This document shows positions 35,541 through 47,472 of a DNA stretch of 64,000 nucleotides, piece after piece. The position numbers and the translations under genes were made by a program. Positions within the stretch are counted from its first letter, which is position 1. Each line of letters starts with the position of its first letter. This DNA is from Cerrena zonata (Eukaryota > Basidiomycota > Agaricomycetes > Polyporales > Cerrenaceae). The notes below the pieces were generated by a model. That model saw nothing but the letters and a program-made list of their open reading frames with translations, was not told the DNA's origin and did no database searches. The stretch spans positions 62,001-126,000 of the forward strand of contig JASBNA010000002.1 of assembly GCA_038087015.1 (NCBI GenBank), in the 5' to 3' direction.

Positions 35541-38500
35541 ACACTTTGACTTTGCACAGACTCAGAGTAGCATATAACACTAATAACTACCAACCATTGG
35601 TAAATATTGTGAATATGATAAATAATAGATATCCAAGGCCTGTCTATTCTGAGCCTACAGAGATATCAACACTGCTTGAGGATGTCCATCTTATGGTACT
35701 TGGAGAGTCAGATGTGAGTATCTATACTTTGAAACAGTAAGTATTGCATTATTGTAATCACTCTACAGGTATCTTTACTTCAGGATATCTTGAACAGATC
35801 TCCAAATATCCTGAGAGCAGAATATGGGGATTCTTGCTTCTCCTTGACCATCCACTGTTATTTCTTGGCTGAAGCACAGAAGATTTGACAGCTACAAACT
35901 ATAGCTGCTATGGTAGAGAGAAAGCTGAAAAGACAGGTTGCTGCTGCATTCATTATGAGTGTAGTAGCTTGTGACCTTTTCAGAGGAGACAAGTCAGCAG
36001 AGTTTCATGCTGCATTCTTCAGCTTTTTCTAACACCTGATCTTGTACTTCTCCTAGTGAGTCTATCAATCAATCTCTATATCAAGGTCAAATGTTTGATT
36101 GACACATTGCAATGTACAGGACTGATGCATACCCATATGCAAAGCACTACCTCTTGTTCAGTGTCCAAAGGATGAAGACTTTTGTTGACATAATTGTTTA
36201 TCTTTGCCTTAGTCCTAGAGTTGATCCTAGTCTTGAGACTGCAATTGCATATATCTGACTAGCCCCCATAGAGCATTTTGTTCTAGCAGAGGAATCCTAT
36301 GGTAGTTCCTCTCTATCAGCCTCACACTTGACATCAATCAACCATTAAATGACATCTGCCTATGTTTCCTTGCCTGCTATTATGGTTGTTAGCAATGATT
36401 CCAAGTCAGATGGTGGTGATAATCCTGAAGACTATATTGTCACTACTAATGATAACTCGAGTCTGACAATGAATTGACTCCTTTAAAGCAAGGAGCAATT
36501 TCATCATGAGTGACTAAGGTCTATGCTGATGAGAATGAACTAGATGGTATGATACTTTACCCTGTTCTTGCTTCATGTCGACATAGCTTTGATACTAATT
36601 GAACTATATTTAGAACTCATATTTGTTCATGAAAGGAACATCAGCGGGGAGATAGTCTGCACTCACAAGACTTGTCCAATTGACACAAATAGACTGGTGG
36701 ATGCCTTTGGTGTTGCATTGTCTACAATCTCCCACATTCACTCAATGTACATAGATTCTCAATCCTCCAGAGAATCTGGTAAAGTCTTCATTATAACAAT
36801 GGCCCACAGTGGCATGCCACTTCTAGAAGCTACTCTATAGTGGGATGTCATCAAGCTGAGTTGTGCAGATAAGGTTGTGTATAGAGAGAGGCTTACATTA
36901 GGCATAGAGTAGTCAGCATTATACAATTTGTTGCTATACGAGCAAAAATACAACATAATTTTGTGTTTTTGATATGCATGAGAGTGATTCACATGACTAG
37001 TCAACTTGACATACTTTATAGAAGTTAAAAATAGTGATGAATAAATGTATATGTGTTAATACCTGTCAATTATCTTTCAGATGATGCAACAAACCATTTT
37101 TTCCAAAATGTATCATCTGTGATAACAAAGTTCACCAGTATGTTGTATAGGCATATAGAACAACCTATCAAAACCTCACAAAATATGATTTCACCTATTC
37201 TTGCCAACAGGATAGGTACGACACTTCTCATGAACATTTGAGAGCTAAACTGCAGATGGAGGAAACCTACAAGCTTCAATTATGTGCCTTCTGGTCATCC
37301 AGAAGATTGTTGTTCTCATGCTATAGAGCATGCAAGCTGGTTTTGATGAATCAATAGTGTAATGAATCAATAAATTTACAAGTTTATTCCCACTTTATCA
37401 CCACTCAACAGCTCTTACTATGCATATGGCTATTAGAGGCAGGCCTACTGAGATATCTGATATCTTACAGGTTTGTAGGAAATAGAAAGAGCTCATACAA
37501 ATGTAAACACTTGGTGTTTTTCTGCCTCATCTTGTGTTGTACCTTATGTCTAACACAATATCTACTAGGTTTAAGCTATACTGTGACATTATGTTATCTA
37601 CAGCTAGCCATGGTATAGGGCTTTATACACACTTACTGATATATTGTGAGAACATTGTCTTGAATATAAATATATTCAAGCATATGTTTTATATTTGCAT
37701 ATTCCAACATACTAGGCACTAAATATATGAGCAGGATTGAAATGTCAAGTATGACACTTCTAATAATGACTCCCTCTGTTTTATTTTATTAACTCAAAAG
37801 CAGGTACATAAAATGGATTGCTGGCTACCTGCTTATATCGTATAATATTCTATACCCTCACACAAGCTATAGTGTTGATACTCAGTTTTTGGAGCTATGC
37901 AGATGCTCACCTTTGCAGAGTTTGAAATCAAATCATCCAGTAAGCATGTCTTTTTTATTGCTCATATTCCATTATTCATTATAATATTTCATGATATGCT
38001 AGGTATATATTATATTGATATTTTTTATAGATGATAAACTAAGCATTTTCTTCTACAGCACCAAAAACCTCAATGAAAAATACTTTGAATGGATGCAAGA
38101 GAAAAACACTGAAGATAAATAATGAGAATATATATTATGCAAGGTTTGTCTCATCCTATATCACTCTAGTGTAAGTGTCACCATGCTGACACTTATCTTG
38201 TAGAAATTCTATAATGTGCTGTCAATACCAATTGCAGTATAATCAGATCCAGCATGTAACTTAATACAAACTTGGCAAAGACAAACTTGCTGCTTTATAT
38301 GAGATAAAGTGGCAGAAGTTAGAAGGCAAAAGACTGTAAGTATATTTATTTGAGTTTGTGTCCTCATAATTCTGCTATTGATCAGACTACATAATTTTTA
38401 GAGTATTTAATAACATGATGTGTTGTCAACATGATGCTCAAGACCCTGAATGCATGAGGAAGATGAGGAAATCAGAGGATGATATTATCCTCCACTTGCA

Positions 38501-38560
38501 GAAACTCAAACTGACACTCTGCAATGCATATTCATACCAGAGCTACTCAAATGATTGAAG
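35540..38560 (+). pseudogene. Decayed multi-exon gene, unknown function
   Basis: Protein-like plus-strand pieces are separated by plausible introns. Examples are DLFRGDKSAEFHAAFFSFF near 35,970, YPYAKHYLLFSVQRMKTF near 36,130 and TCPIDTNRLVDAFGVALST near 36,680. Candidate splice sites include GTAAGTATTGC..TACAG at 35,740-35,770 and GTAAGTATATTT..TTTTTAG at 38,336-38,401. Stops interrupt all pieces and CpG is nearly absent. No catalytic motif is visible, so I do not name a family. It may be a captured or repeated fungal gene. Confidence 0.4.
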
Positions 38561-38939
38561 CAGAGAGTATACCAGAGAAATCAAATAGAAGATAGAAACT
38601 GAAGTTGGTGAAACAAAGTACTATCTCGACTGAACAGAACATTAAAACATCTCCCCTTGGAAGTGGAAGGTATATACAATATATCATCTTATTGCTCTGT
38701 ATCATCAGGAGTCTGAGCTCATTAATCAGGAGCTTGATATTCCTTTTCTCATATTCCAATCAAATGCATCTATTGCATATGGAAATTGGTAGGTTTCAAT
38801 ATTCTTTTGTTGCATGGGAAAAACTCTAAGATGGCTATTAATTGATAGTGTAAATCAATGGGAGTTTCAACACATCTATAGCTTCTAAGACATCTTGTTA
38901 TAGCACTATTTAATTTCCCTTTTGACGATTGTTCGATAG

Positions 38940-39775
38940 ATCTCAATGAAAAACAAACAAAACAAACAAACAAAACAAAAACTAATCTCAGAGAGACTAT
39001 CTCACTTCTACGCTTCCTGGACCAGACGCAAGGTCAGAGGTTGAGCGCAGCGTTCGTTTGTGGTTATGTATGACTTAATGTTCTTCTCACACGCTTAGGC
39101 TTACCCGTTTGGTAAACGTAAGACTTAGTTAAGAGTTGGAAGTAAGTTAAAGATATATTGGGTTTTTAGAATGTAAGTGAGTGCTACAAGTATCAGACCT
39201 GCAGACTTAGTGACAGTAGACAGTAACACTTAAAACAGTAATAATGACAACAGTACTTCAGTAAGAGGACGTTTTCCTCTGAGGACGGGTTCCTGTCTTG
39301 CTGTAATGTGGAAGGGATCTATTTATACAAAGTTTGGCGGGAAATTTCAAAACAAAGAAAGGCATTGTTCTGTTCGAACAATGAGAAATGAAGCTACAAT
39401 AATAGAAGAAAATGCATTGTGGGTCTTACATTGTCTGTGCTAAAAAGGAAATAAAACAATGGGGTTTGATCTCTTTCATTGTCTTCTCAGACTTATTTGT
39501 TCTCTGCATTTGGGGAATAAAGAAAACCACATGTTTTTTTAAACTAATTCTAGGTTAGACGACAACATAATAACTACTCAGCAATCATAACGGCACAAGT
39601 CAAAAAGAAGGAAAGCAAAACAAACGAGAGTGAAAGCAGTCTGAAAGAAACAAATTTTAAGCAAAGTAAAAAAAGTCCAAGTGGGATCAGCGAAACACTA
39701 CTAAAGGGGTAACGATAAACAGTATTGGAGACAACCTAACAACATCATAGCAAGAAAGGAAAAAATAAGGAGAAT
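38940..39775 (-). repeat. LTR-like segment with retained CpG
   Basis: CG sites (GACGCAAGG, GAGCGCAGCGTTCG, TTACCCG, TAAACG) are common here, in contrast to both sides. On the minus strand a TATA box (TATAAATAGATCCC, near 39,310) precedes CAGGAACCCGTCCTCAGAGG, like the promoter near 34,450. It lies just 3' of the frame at 39,776-40,120 in minus order, so it is probably a 3' LTR of a young Gypsy-like element. Exact ends were not found. Confidence 0.5.
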
Positions 39776-40120
39776 TTAAACGAGACCATTGATACCCTTA
39801 ACCTCGTCACTGTCGATGGACTCGACAGGAGTTTCCACCTCATTCTCCTCATTCCTAAAGACATCTAGCTCGATAGCGACTTTCTCAATGGTGACTGTCA
39901 CCTCCGCCATCCTGGCAGGCGAAAATGGTCGAGTTGATTGAGACCCAAAGCTCAAACGAAGGGTTGAGAGGTCAGGCTCTCGACTGTCATAGACAGGGTC
40001 TTGCTGTGGCGATATATAAGGAGTAGAAGGGTCTTCGAGACACCTCTGGTATTGTCGTATTAAGTTAGACCTAAAGAAAAAGATTAGAATTTTTATTAAA
40101 CACCATGACGTGTGGGTCAC
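39776..40120 (-). pseudogene. C-terminal fragment of a retroelement-like protein
   Basis: An open frame of about 100 residues (RSNLIRQYQRCLEDPSTPY.., then ..RMAEVTVTIEKVAIELDVF.., ending ..DEVKGINGLV). Codon use and CpG content are gene-like. No named domain was recognised. It sits immediately upstream, in minus order, of LTR-like DNA, so it is most likely the tail of Pol or Gag of the same element. Upstream sequence loses the frame at about 40,085. Confidence 0.4.
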
Positions 40121-40889
40121 TTTCTCCTAGTATTGTAATGCAAGCTCAGATAGATCTGGAACAAATATATATAAATGCCCCCATATAAAAACCCTCCTTT
40201 GCAGATAATATTAGCAGCCCTGCACCAACCACTAAGACTTACATTTCATATACACTGTGTAACTACTCAAAACCTCATGCTCAGTCAGACTTCTTGGCCT
40301 TAAATAATATTATAGTGTATACTATATAGCTCATCTGTACCATTACAAGTTGGTTAGTTGAAGCTAGCCTATTGTACTTATGTTGAGATAAGTACAAGGA
40401 TTTATTTGTGTATTTGGCAGAATTGTTATAAGTCTTCCCTGACAATACATTATTGATACTATGACCTTTTATTAGCTTTTGGAAGGTATCATGCTATCAG
40501 AGAGATAGAATAGTGTTTTCACACATATAAAGCAAGGTGTAAATATAAGATAAAATTTGTTACCAATTGAAAGCATGTTCTTGAGTCCATTAAACATCTG
40601 AAAGATAAACCATGTGAAACTTAGCAAGCCACTCATTGGTCAGTAACAATTTACAGATGAAAGATAACATATTATTTAGTACTCACCTCAATCCTGCTAC
40701 CTTGCTCAATCACTATGCTTATTGATACAACATGCCTTTTTATGCAGTGCCTAGCTGTGAAGCAATGCCACATCTAGGCAAAGTGGCTCTAAACCAACCT
40801 ACACAAGAACAAAAAAAGCATCAGGTTCACAAACTCACACCTGAAAAGAAAAAAGAAAGGACCTATAAATAGAATGAAAAACAAAACTA

Positions 40890-41549
40890 CACTGAATTGT
40901 AGCCAAAATTTTATAAAATATAATTTTCAGCACCCAGAAATTGTCAAAAAATGCAGAATTTTAGCAGAATTTGATAAACTATAAAAACCTGTACAAATTC
41001 AGCCTTTTGTATTCAATTTTTAGAGTTCAAAAATACATTTTTTATTAGAGGAAAGTTTACTCTGCAAAATTCAAAATTTTGATACACTTTTATTTTTCCA
41101 AAGATGATTTAAAATTTAAACTGATAATTTGGCAAGATAAGTAGTATTGCATATCTCACTATATATATTAGATAGTAGAATTGATAGAGACCAGGATTTA
41201 CCAAGAACAGTTATCTATATCTTCTCTTTAGCTTCCCTATTTCTGAAACTTTATTTTGATATATACAATTATATTAGGATTTTTGAAAAAATAAAAATAT
41301 ATCAAAATATTGAATTTTGCATAGTGAAATTTTTTCTAACAAAAAATAAACAGAAATTTAACATTTCTAAAGTCTAAAAATTGAATACAAAAAGCTGAAT
41401 TTGCACAGGTTTTTATAATTTATCAAATTCTGCTAAAATTCTGCATTTTTTGACAATTTTTGGGTGCCAAAAATTATATTTTGTAAGAGAATTTTTATAA
41501 AATTTTACCTTACTTTTATGAAGCCTAAAATTTGGACTATGATCTAGTG
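40890..41549. mobile_element. CACTG-ended MITE, family A copy 2 (660 bp, TSD CTA)
   Basis: Ends CACTGAATTGTAGCC.. (left) and ..GGACTATGATCTAGTG (right). The left arm lacks about 30 bp next to the end that the right arm keeps (AAATTTTAGGCTTCATAAAAG). It is flanked by CTA at 40,887-40,889 and 41,550-41,552. The inner sequence mirrors 32,578-33,292 and 46,659-47,293. Confidence 0.85.
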
Positions 41550-41759
41550 CTATATTGACCAATTGCTTGCTGGGGCTTGATATGCAATTTGGAAGCTTGC
41601 AGAAGGTCTAGCTGACAAACTTGGTAAGACAACAGTGCATTGGCACCAATGCTTGATGCAAATAGCAACAATTGCAAAGGCAGAATGAAGGACAAGCCAA
41701 TGGAATACCTTTGTGTCAATGATGATAGATAAAATCAATGATAGTGAGTAGTCATAGCA

Positions 41760-43252
41760 GCCAAGCTAGAATTTTTAACTTACTTCTCTCCTCTAGCACT
41801 CCCTGATGATAAGCCAAAGAAAAGCATCAGTGATCTGGAGGTTATAGTTCAATTGAAGGATACATGGAAAAAGATATCTGATAAGGAACAGGATACAATG
41901 ACCAAAGCACAATTTCAAAAAATTAAAGAGAATTATGAGATGAAGGCTGTCAGCACACACACTGTTGTCATCAATGCCTTCTATGATATGAACAATACTT
42001 TAGTAAAGATTGAGAACTTGGTAAGTCCTGCTACTATACATTGTGGAGGATATCTCAAAACTCACATTATAAATAGTTAACTGGTTTGTAGTCACATACC
42101 AGTACAGAAGTTCTGCTTTTTGCAGTGAGATCAAACATTTGTCATTACAACTGACCAGCTATTATCAAGTCCTCACTGTACATAAGGAACTGATTCTAGA
42201 CCTCCTTCAACTAACTACCTCGCCAATGGATGTTGAAACTTGAAGCCTATTATCTACTCAGAATGAAGGGTAAGCTTGTGAAATAATTTAGTAATCTGAG
42301 TCAACAACTTACAATAATTCTGAAGATATTAAGAAGAAATACAGTGAGAACCTTCAAGCTGCAAAGATGGAGTGCAGTGCAAAGATTCTTGAACAGCTCT
42401 GTGAGTACTGATGATTTATTATAATTAACACAGTATATTTATCATGTTATAGTATATTTATATATGTAGAGCTGGTTATGATACCTGCCCAAATAAGAAA
42501 GATAAACTATAAGAACTTTGGTGAGATCACAAAGCATCATTGTATGATCCATCAGAATTAGCCAGTGGAATCTTTTTGTTTGCTGACCAGGCTTACAGTT
42601 CTCAAAGTCTGAACACTACATGCTGTGCTGCATGGTCCTAATCTACCTCCTCTATTCTGCAAGCTTTCTGATGCTGAATGAGCTCTGTTTAAAACTGCCA
42701 TTGCAAACAATAGAGATTACACTGTACTATCATCTACTCCAACTACCCTAAATGCACCACCTCTCCCCTCTGCCTACCTCCTATTGCCTGGACCTAACAA
42801 CCTTGAGTCGATTCCCTAGCATGAAATTGATGTCAACAATGTCACATCTATGAATCTGCCTTTCCAAGGTTCTGGGCACTCACCTGATCAAGACACTGGA
42901 CTATCAGGCAGCACACCTGACTTACACAGTGGTATCACAGTCCCATCATGACCTACAACTCCTGTCTCCCTTTCCACTGGCTCACCAAGACCTATTGCTT
43001 CCACTGAGTCTGCCCACTCTTATATCAATTGATGGAGAATTGACTCTCATCTCTGTTAAACATAGGAATGAGCATTGGAATAGCAACATAACACTCATAA
43101 AGAAGGCCATAAGAAAGGCAGAAATGAAAGTGGAGAAGGCAGCAGAAAAGGTGACAAAACAAATGACAAAAAAGGTAGCAGCAGAAGCTAAGAAAGTGGC
43201 AAAAAAGGCAGCAACTGAAGCTAGGAATATGTCAAGAGTGAGAAATAAGTAG
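41760..43252 (+). pseudogene. Decayed multi-exon gene with Lys/Ala-rich tail
   Basis: Exon-like pieces on the plus strand are: VQLKDTWKKISDKEQDTM with HTVVINAFYDMNNTLVKIE (41,853-42,030); WMLKLEAYYLLRMKG near 42,230; KKYSENLQAAKMECSAKILEQL near 42,340; INYKNFGEITKHH near 42,500; then a proline/serine-rich part; and a C-terminal coiled Lys/Ala repeat ending RVRNK and stop at 43,252. Introns such as GTAAGCTTGTG..(42,268) are plausible. From memory the order resembles a multicopy uncharacterised Agaricomycete family. That is unverified. Stops rule out an intact product. Confidence 0.45.
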
Positions 43253-43259
43253 TAGGGGA

Positions 43260-44170
43260 AAGGGCAATATGTAAATATATATGAAGGTGGTATACATAGC
43301 AATATAACATAATTTCTAATCTATTTTTTCCAAATTTTTTCTCCCTCAGTTATTGTATATTGAAACAGGTTAATAGAACCTCCAATGCTCAATTTCCAGT
43401 TATGAAATAGAATATATGATATCATTTTATTGAAGTACCTAAGGGACAAACACAATACTCTAATCATATTTCTTACTTTGCTTTTAGTTATTATTAATTT
43501 AACATGAACCTTAGATATGTAGTCCACATGCATATCATGTTGAGCAGGCATCTCACTAATTTCCACAGTAAGTAAATGTACTTATCAGCCTAATACAGCT
43601 CATTGTATTGAAGTTTTTGGTAGCTGTGGAAAATGGGGCATTAATTAGTAAGGAAAATATACCTCATAGGGAGGTTCTATATATACTAAGCTACCTAAAT
43701 ATACAAAGTTTAGACTTCCTCTATATGTTTTGTATTGCCTATAGTACTAATAGTGTACTGAGCCAAAGATGCCTTCCACCTCTCCATACTGTTTAGTATA
43801 AGTTATTGAGAGACAATATATACAGATACTATATACTTTTTGCTTTTGAATGAGGGTATAAACATGAGAAATGAGCAAAAAATGAATGAGGTATGAAGAG
43901 TCAAGGCCTACCTGGGTGGGGAGCAAGGAAGTACTGGCGACAAAACACTGCAGAGCAATGAGGACAGGTGAGCACACAAAGTGCTGATGAGAAGGGGTAG
44001 AATGGGAACAGGAAGGATGAAAAGGCATGTGGGAGAATGAAGACATGTGGAAGACAGGAACTGGGAACACTGGCAGTTCAGACTTCTGATCTCATATCTT
44101 ATATTTTATCTTATGTTTTAATTTTGTCTCACTCACTGGATCTATAATCTGAAGGCATTACCATAAAAGG
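43260..44170. other. No gene recognised
   Basis: Short frames on both strands look like chance. There are no repeat edges or recognisable domains. Copia sequence begins near 44,175. Confidence 0.45.
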
Positions 44171-44174
44171 GAAC

Positions 44175-45125
44175 ACAACTGAGATATTTAGGAGATATTC
44201 CAACAATGCCTCCAGAGCATGGTTGAGGCCTAATTAGCTCAGTTTGATCAGATGATCAATAAGGCTTATTAGATCATGTATGTATGAGGTCCAGGTAGAC
44301 AAACTCTGTGAAATCTTCAAGATGATCAATTTAGGTGATCTAAAGTGGCTTCTTAGTATGAAAGTCAAATGAGATTGCATGGTGCAGATGATCTCTATTT
44401 GTCAGTATCAGCATATTGAAAATATACTTGAATAGCATGATATGCAAAGCTGCCATCCTGTGAGGACACTGGTTGCTGCTAACTTATACTTTACTGGATA
44501 TAATATAGAATCTTTAAACATAAAAGAGTCAGGAAAGATTTTAGAAAAAAATCTCAGCTTTTTTATTAGACTTTACACTTTTAAAAATTAAAAAAGATTT
44601 AAAATAGTTGTAAAATCTTTTGCAGTTAAAGAAGATAAAAGGATTCAAAATATTTGATTTCATAAAAACTGCTCTCACTTGTCCTACAGGCTTATTGACT
44701 TACTTACTAGTTAACTTACAGCTATATTAGACTGTTAATAAGTAAGTTAACAAGTTAACAAGTTGATTTATAGCCTGATAGACTAGTTTGTTCAATGATG
44801 GAGAATTTTATGAGATTAAAGATTCAGAACCCTTTTATCTTCTTTAACTGCAAAAGATTTTACAACTATTTTGAATCTTCTTGATTTTTTAAAATGTAAA
44901 GTCTAGTAAAAAAGCTGGGATTTTTTCTCAAATCTTTCCTTGCTCTTTTATACTTAAAAATTCTGTATTATACCTAGTGAACATCATTTTACCCATGAGA
45001 AACTCAAGGATAGTGTTATCACTGTAGAACATATACCGACTGGAGATCAGATTGCTGATATCCTTACAAAGGGTCTTCCTTGTAAAAAATATGATCATTT
45101 TGTAAAGGGATTAGGGCTAGTATAG
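44175..45125 (+). pseudogene. Copia reverse transcriptase end and RNase H tail, split by a MITE
   Basis: The plus strand reads CEIFKMINLGDLKWLLSMKV and YQHIENILE..MQSCHPVRTL, the standard end of Ty1/Copia RT (FxMxDLGxxxYFLGM then KYIEKILERFGM-type). After the MITE (44,501-44,970) it resumes with HHFTHEKLKDSVITVEHIPT and GDQIADILTKGLP, the universal C-terminal ADILTK motif of Copia RNase H, with the stop at 45,123-45,125. Most of RNase H is missing. Internal stops show it is dead. Confidence 0.85.
44501..44970. mobile_element. TA-flanked MITE (470 bp)
   Basis: Inverted arms TAATATAGAATCTTTAAAC.. and ..TAAAAATTCTGTATTA are flanked by TA on each side (44,499-44,500 and 44,971-44,972). The arms mirror each other for about 150 bp (for example GTTGTAAAATCTTTTGCAG and CTGCAAAAGATTTTACAAC). 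TA duplications suggest the Tc1/mariner superfamily. It interrupts the Copia relic. Confidence 0.75.
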
Positions 45126-45129
45126 GTGG

Positions 45130-45785
45130 TTTAGTGTTTATTTATTTCATTCTATCATTTCACATTTATACTCCCTGAGTAGGCATATTGGAAATTGTAC
45201 ATTTCATAGTTTACCAGTGAGCAAATTAACTCAATGCTTTGCATGTTTCCTTTTTAGATTGCTTAGTCATTGCACTGGGTATTAATATATATACATAGTA
45301 TGTTTTCACTCAGTTGTTCTCATTAGAGTCTGAGCTGAGCAAGTACATTTTTAATTATATTCTTCACTTAGTAATATCTACTAACACATAATGTAGTTTA
45401 CTCCTAGGTAGCTACACTCTCCAAGTTGTTCTCATTAGAGTCCAAACTAAGCAATTTACTCTTACTTTTGTGTTCTCTAGACTCTCTGTCTCTCATCTGA
45501 TCATCTGTGTGACACTCATTGTCACTGAGTTGGATAGTGTTTATATACCCACCCCATGGTGTGCAATTTATGCTAGCTTAGTTAGACTTCAGAGCTGCAA
45601 GCCAACTCTAGTGGTTGTTGCAATATGTTAGTGGTATATAACCTAACACATAAGATACAGGATAACTCATTAAGGATGGACTTCAGCTATGTTGAATAAC
45701 ATATGCCAAATAGGAATCTACATTGATTACTCAATCATTTCTTGAAACATAGATTTGATATGAGGGTTAGGTGCCCTATATATCC
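45130..45785 (+). other. Copia 3' flank without a recognised gene
   Basis: This stretch follows the RNase H stop. Repeated TTGTTCTCATTAGAGTC at 45,315 and 45,426 suggests LTR-derived sequence, but no clear LTR ends were fixed. Confidence 0.4.
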
Positions 45786-45790
45786 TCAAG

Positions 45791-45979
45791 TGTTGGAATC
45801 TTGGTAGTACAAGCGTCACAATGATGTGAGCTCGTGATTGTGGAGATAGCCAGCATGTTACCAGATTTAGTATATAAAGTGTAGACTACGATGTATATAC
45901 TCATCTGTTTGCATCAGAGCTCAACAATGCCAAATGTTTCCCCCGAATTGATGTCCTCTGACCGAACATAATTCTAACA
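45791..45979 (+). repeat. LTR1 of the TRIM-like element (189 bp, uninterrupted)
   Basis: TGTTGGAATCTTGG.. to ..CATAATTCTAACA. It contains TATATAAAG near 45,890 as a possible TATA box. It serves as the empty-site reference for the MITE in LTR2: it reads CAATGATGTGAGC where LTR2 is interrupted. Confidence 0.8.
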
Positions 45980-46622
45980 CAAATGGATCGCCTTGTCTGT
46001 AGGTCTTAACAGACCTGCCCTGGTGGGGCCAAAGCCACCACTTGCGCAACGATGTTCCTCATTGTTTGCTGAACCCGCTCACTGGCCTTAGTGGTTGTTC
46101 CCATGCTGTCGATAATGACATGCAATGATGATTGATTACAACTACAACTACACTATTGTAACGACTCAACCCTGTTGTTTGACGAACCTGCGTAATTCCC
46201 TTTCCCTTTCAGTGGACCCAATCGAAACCCATCGAACCTGAACCCCTTGCATGCTGTTGAGCTCGCCGAAAGCTGTATGCATAGACCGACCCTGTTTTTC
46301 CATGCCATACTGTTGAGCTCACTGAGAGCTGTATACGCTAACCACCCGTTTTGCCGATTGAACTGTGCCGATTGATTTTCGCCTACCAGAGTTGAACTCA
46401 CACTGCTGATTGCTCCTTCAGGAAGTGATTGTTTCCCTATCCCTTGTTTCCCTTCACTCGAATTTCGCCGGTCAGAGTCTTTGTGACATAGACCATTGTT
46501 TGGATATTGGAGGAGGATAGATCTTGGTTTGAGGGAGTGCTGCCGCTGAGGCCGTGAAGTTGAGGACTTGGTATTTTCTTTTGTTTTTGTTGACATTGTC
46601 CATTGCTCCGCTTGAGGGAGTG
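45980..46622. other. Internal region of the TRIM-like element
   Basis: No retroelement protein is encoded. A 147-residue minus-strand frame (46,153-46,596) has no recognisable domain and probably arises from GC-richer sequence. A 30-bp-scale direct repeat around CTGTTGAGCTC (46,255 and 46,311) is present. It ends with the purine-rich CTTGAGGGAGTG. Confidence 0.5.
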
Positions 46623-47472
46623 TGTTGGAATCTTGGTAGTATGAGCATCACAATGACACACTGGATTATAGCCCAAATTTTAGGCTTCATAAAAGTAAGG
46701 TAAAATTTTATAACAATTCTCTTACAAAACATGATTTTCAGCACCCAGAAATTGTCAAAAAATGTAGAATTTCAGCAGAATTTGATAAACTAAAAAAATT
46801 TCACTATGCAAAATTCAAAATTTTAATACATTTTTATTTCTTCAAAAATCCTAATATAATTGTATATATCAAAATAAGGTTTCATAAATAAAGAGGCTAA
46901 AGAGAAGATATAGATAACTGTTCTTAGTAAATCCTGGTCTCTATCAATTCTACTATCTAACACATGTAGTGAGATATGCAATACTCCTTATCTTGCCAAA
47001 TTATCAGTTTAAATTTTAAATCATCTTTGGAAAAATAAAGGTGTATCAAAATTTTGAATTTTGCAGAGTAAATTTTTCTCTAATAAAAAATATATTAAAA
47101 TTAAGCTTTTTTGAACTCTAAAAATTGAATATAAAAAACTAAATTAACATAGGTTTTTATAATTCATCAAATTCTGCTGAAATTCTACATTTTTTGACAA
47201 CTTCTGGGTGCTAAAAATTATATTTTGTAGGAGAATTTTCATAAAATTTTACCTTACTTTTATGAAGCCTAAAATTTGGGCTATGATCCAGTGACATGAG
47301 CTTGTGATTGTGGAGATAGCCAGCACATTACTGGATTTAGTATATAAAGCGTAGACTATGATGTATATAAAGCGTAGACTATGATGTATATACTCATCTG
47401 TTTGCATCAGAGCTCAACAATGCCAAATGTTTCCCCTGAATTGATGTCCCCCGACTGAATGTAATTCTAGCA
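46623..47472 (+). repeat. LTR2 with nested MITE
   Basis: Same sequence as LTR1 when the MITE at 46,659-47,293 is ignored. It also has a tandem duplication of TATATAAAGCGTAGACTATG (near 47,341-47,390) absent from LTR1, and the end reads ATTCTAGCA in place of ATTCTAACA. Confidence 0.8.
46659..47293. mobile_element. CACTG-ended MITE, family A copy 3 (635 bp, TSD ACA)
   Basis: Ends CACTGGATTATAGCCC.. and ..GGGCTATGATCCAGTG. It is flanked by ACA (46,656-46,658 and 47,294-47,296). LTR1 shows the unfilled site (CAATGATGTGAGC against CAATGACA-MITE-ACATGAGC), confirming a 3-bp duplication. The inner arms are the same as in copies 1 and 2. Confidence 0.92.

Noticed and set aside
46153..46596. 147-residue minus-strand frame in the short LTR element
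   Set aside because: Antisense to the element, no domain, and overlaps the purine tract and internal repeats; most likely chance in GC-richer DNA.
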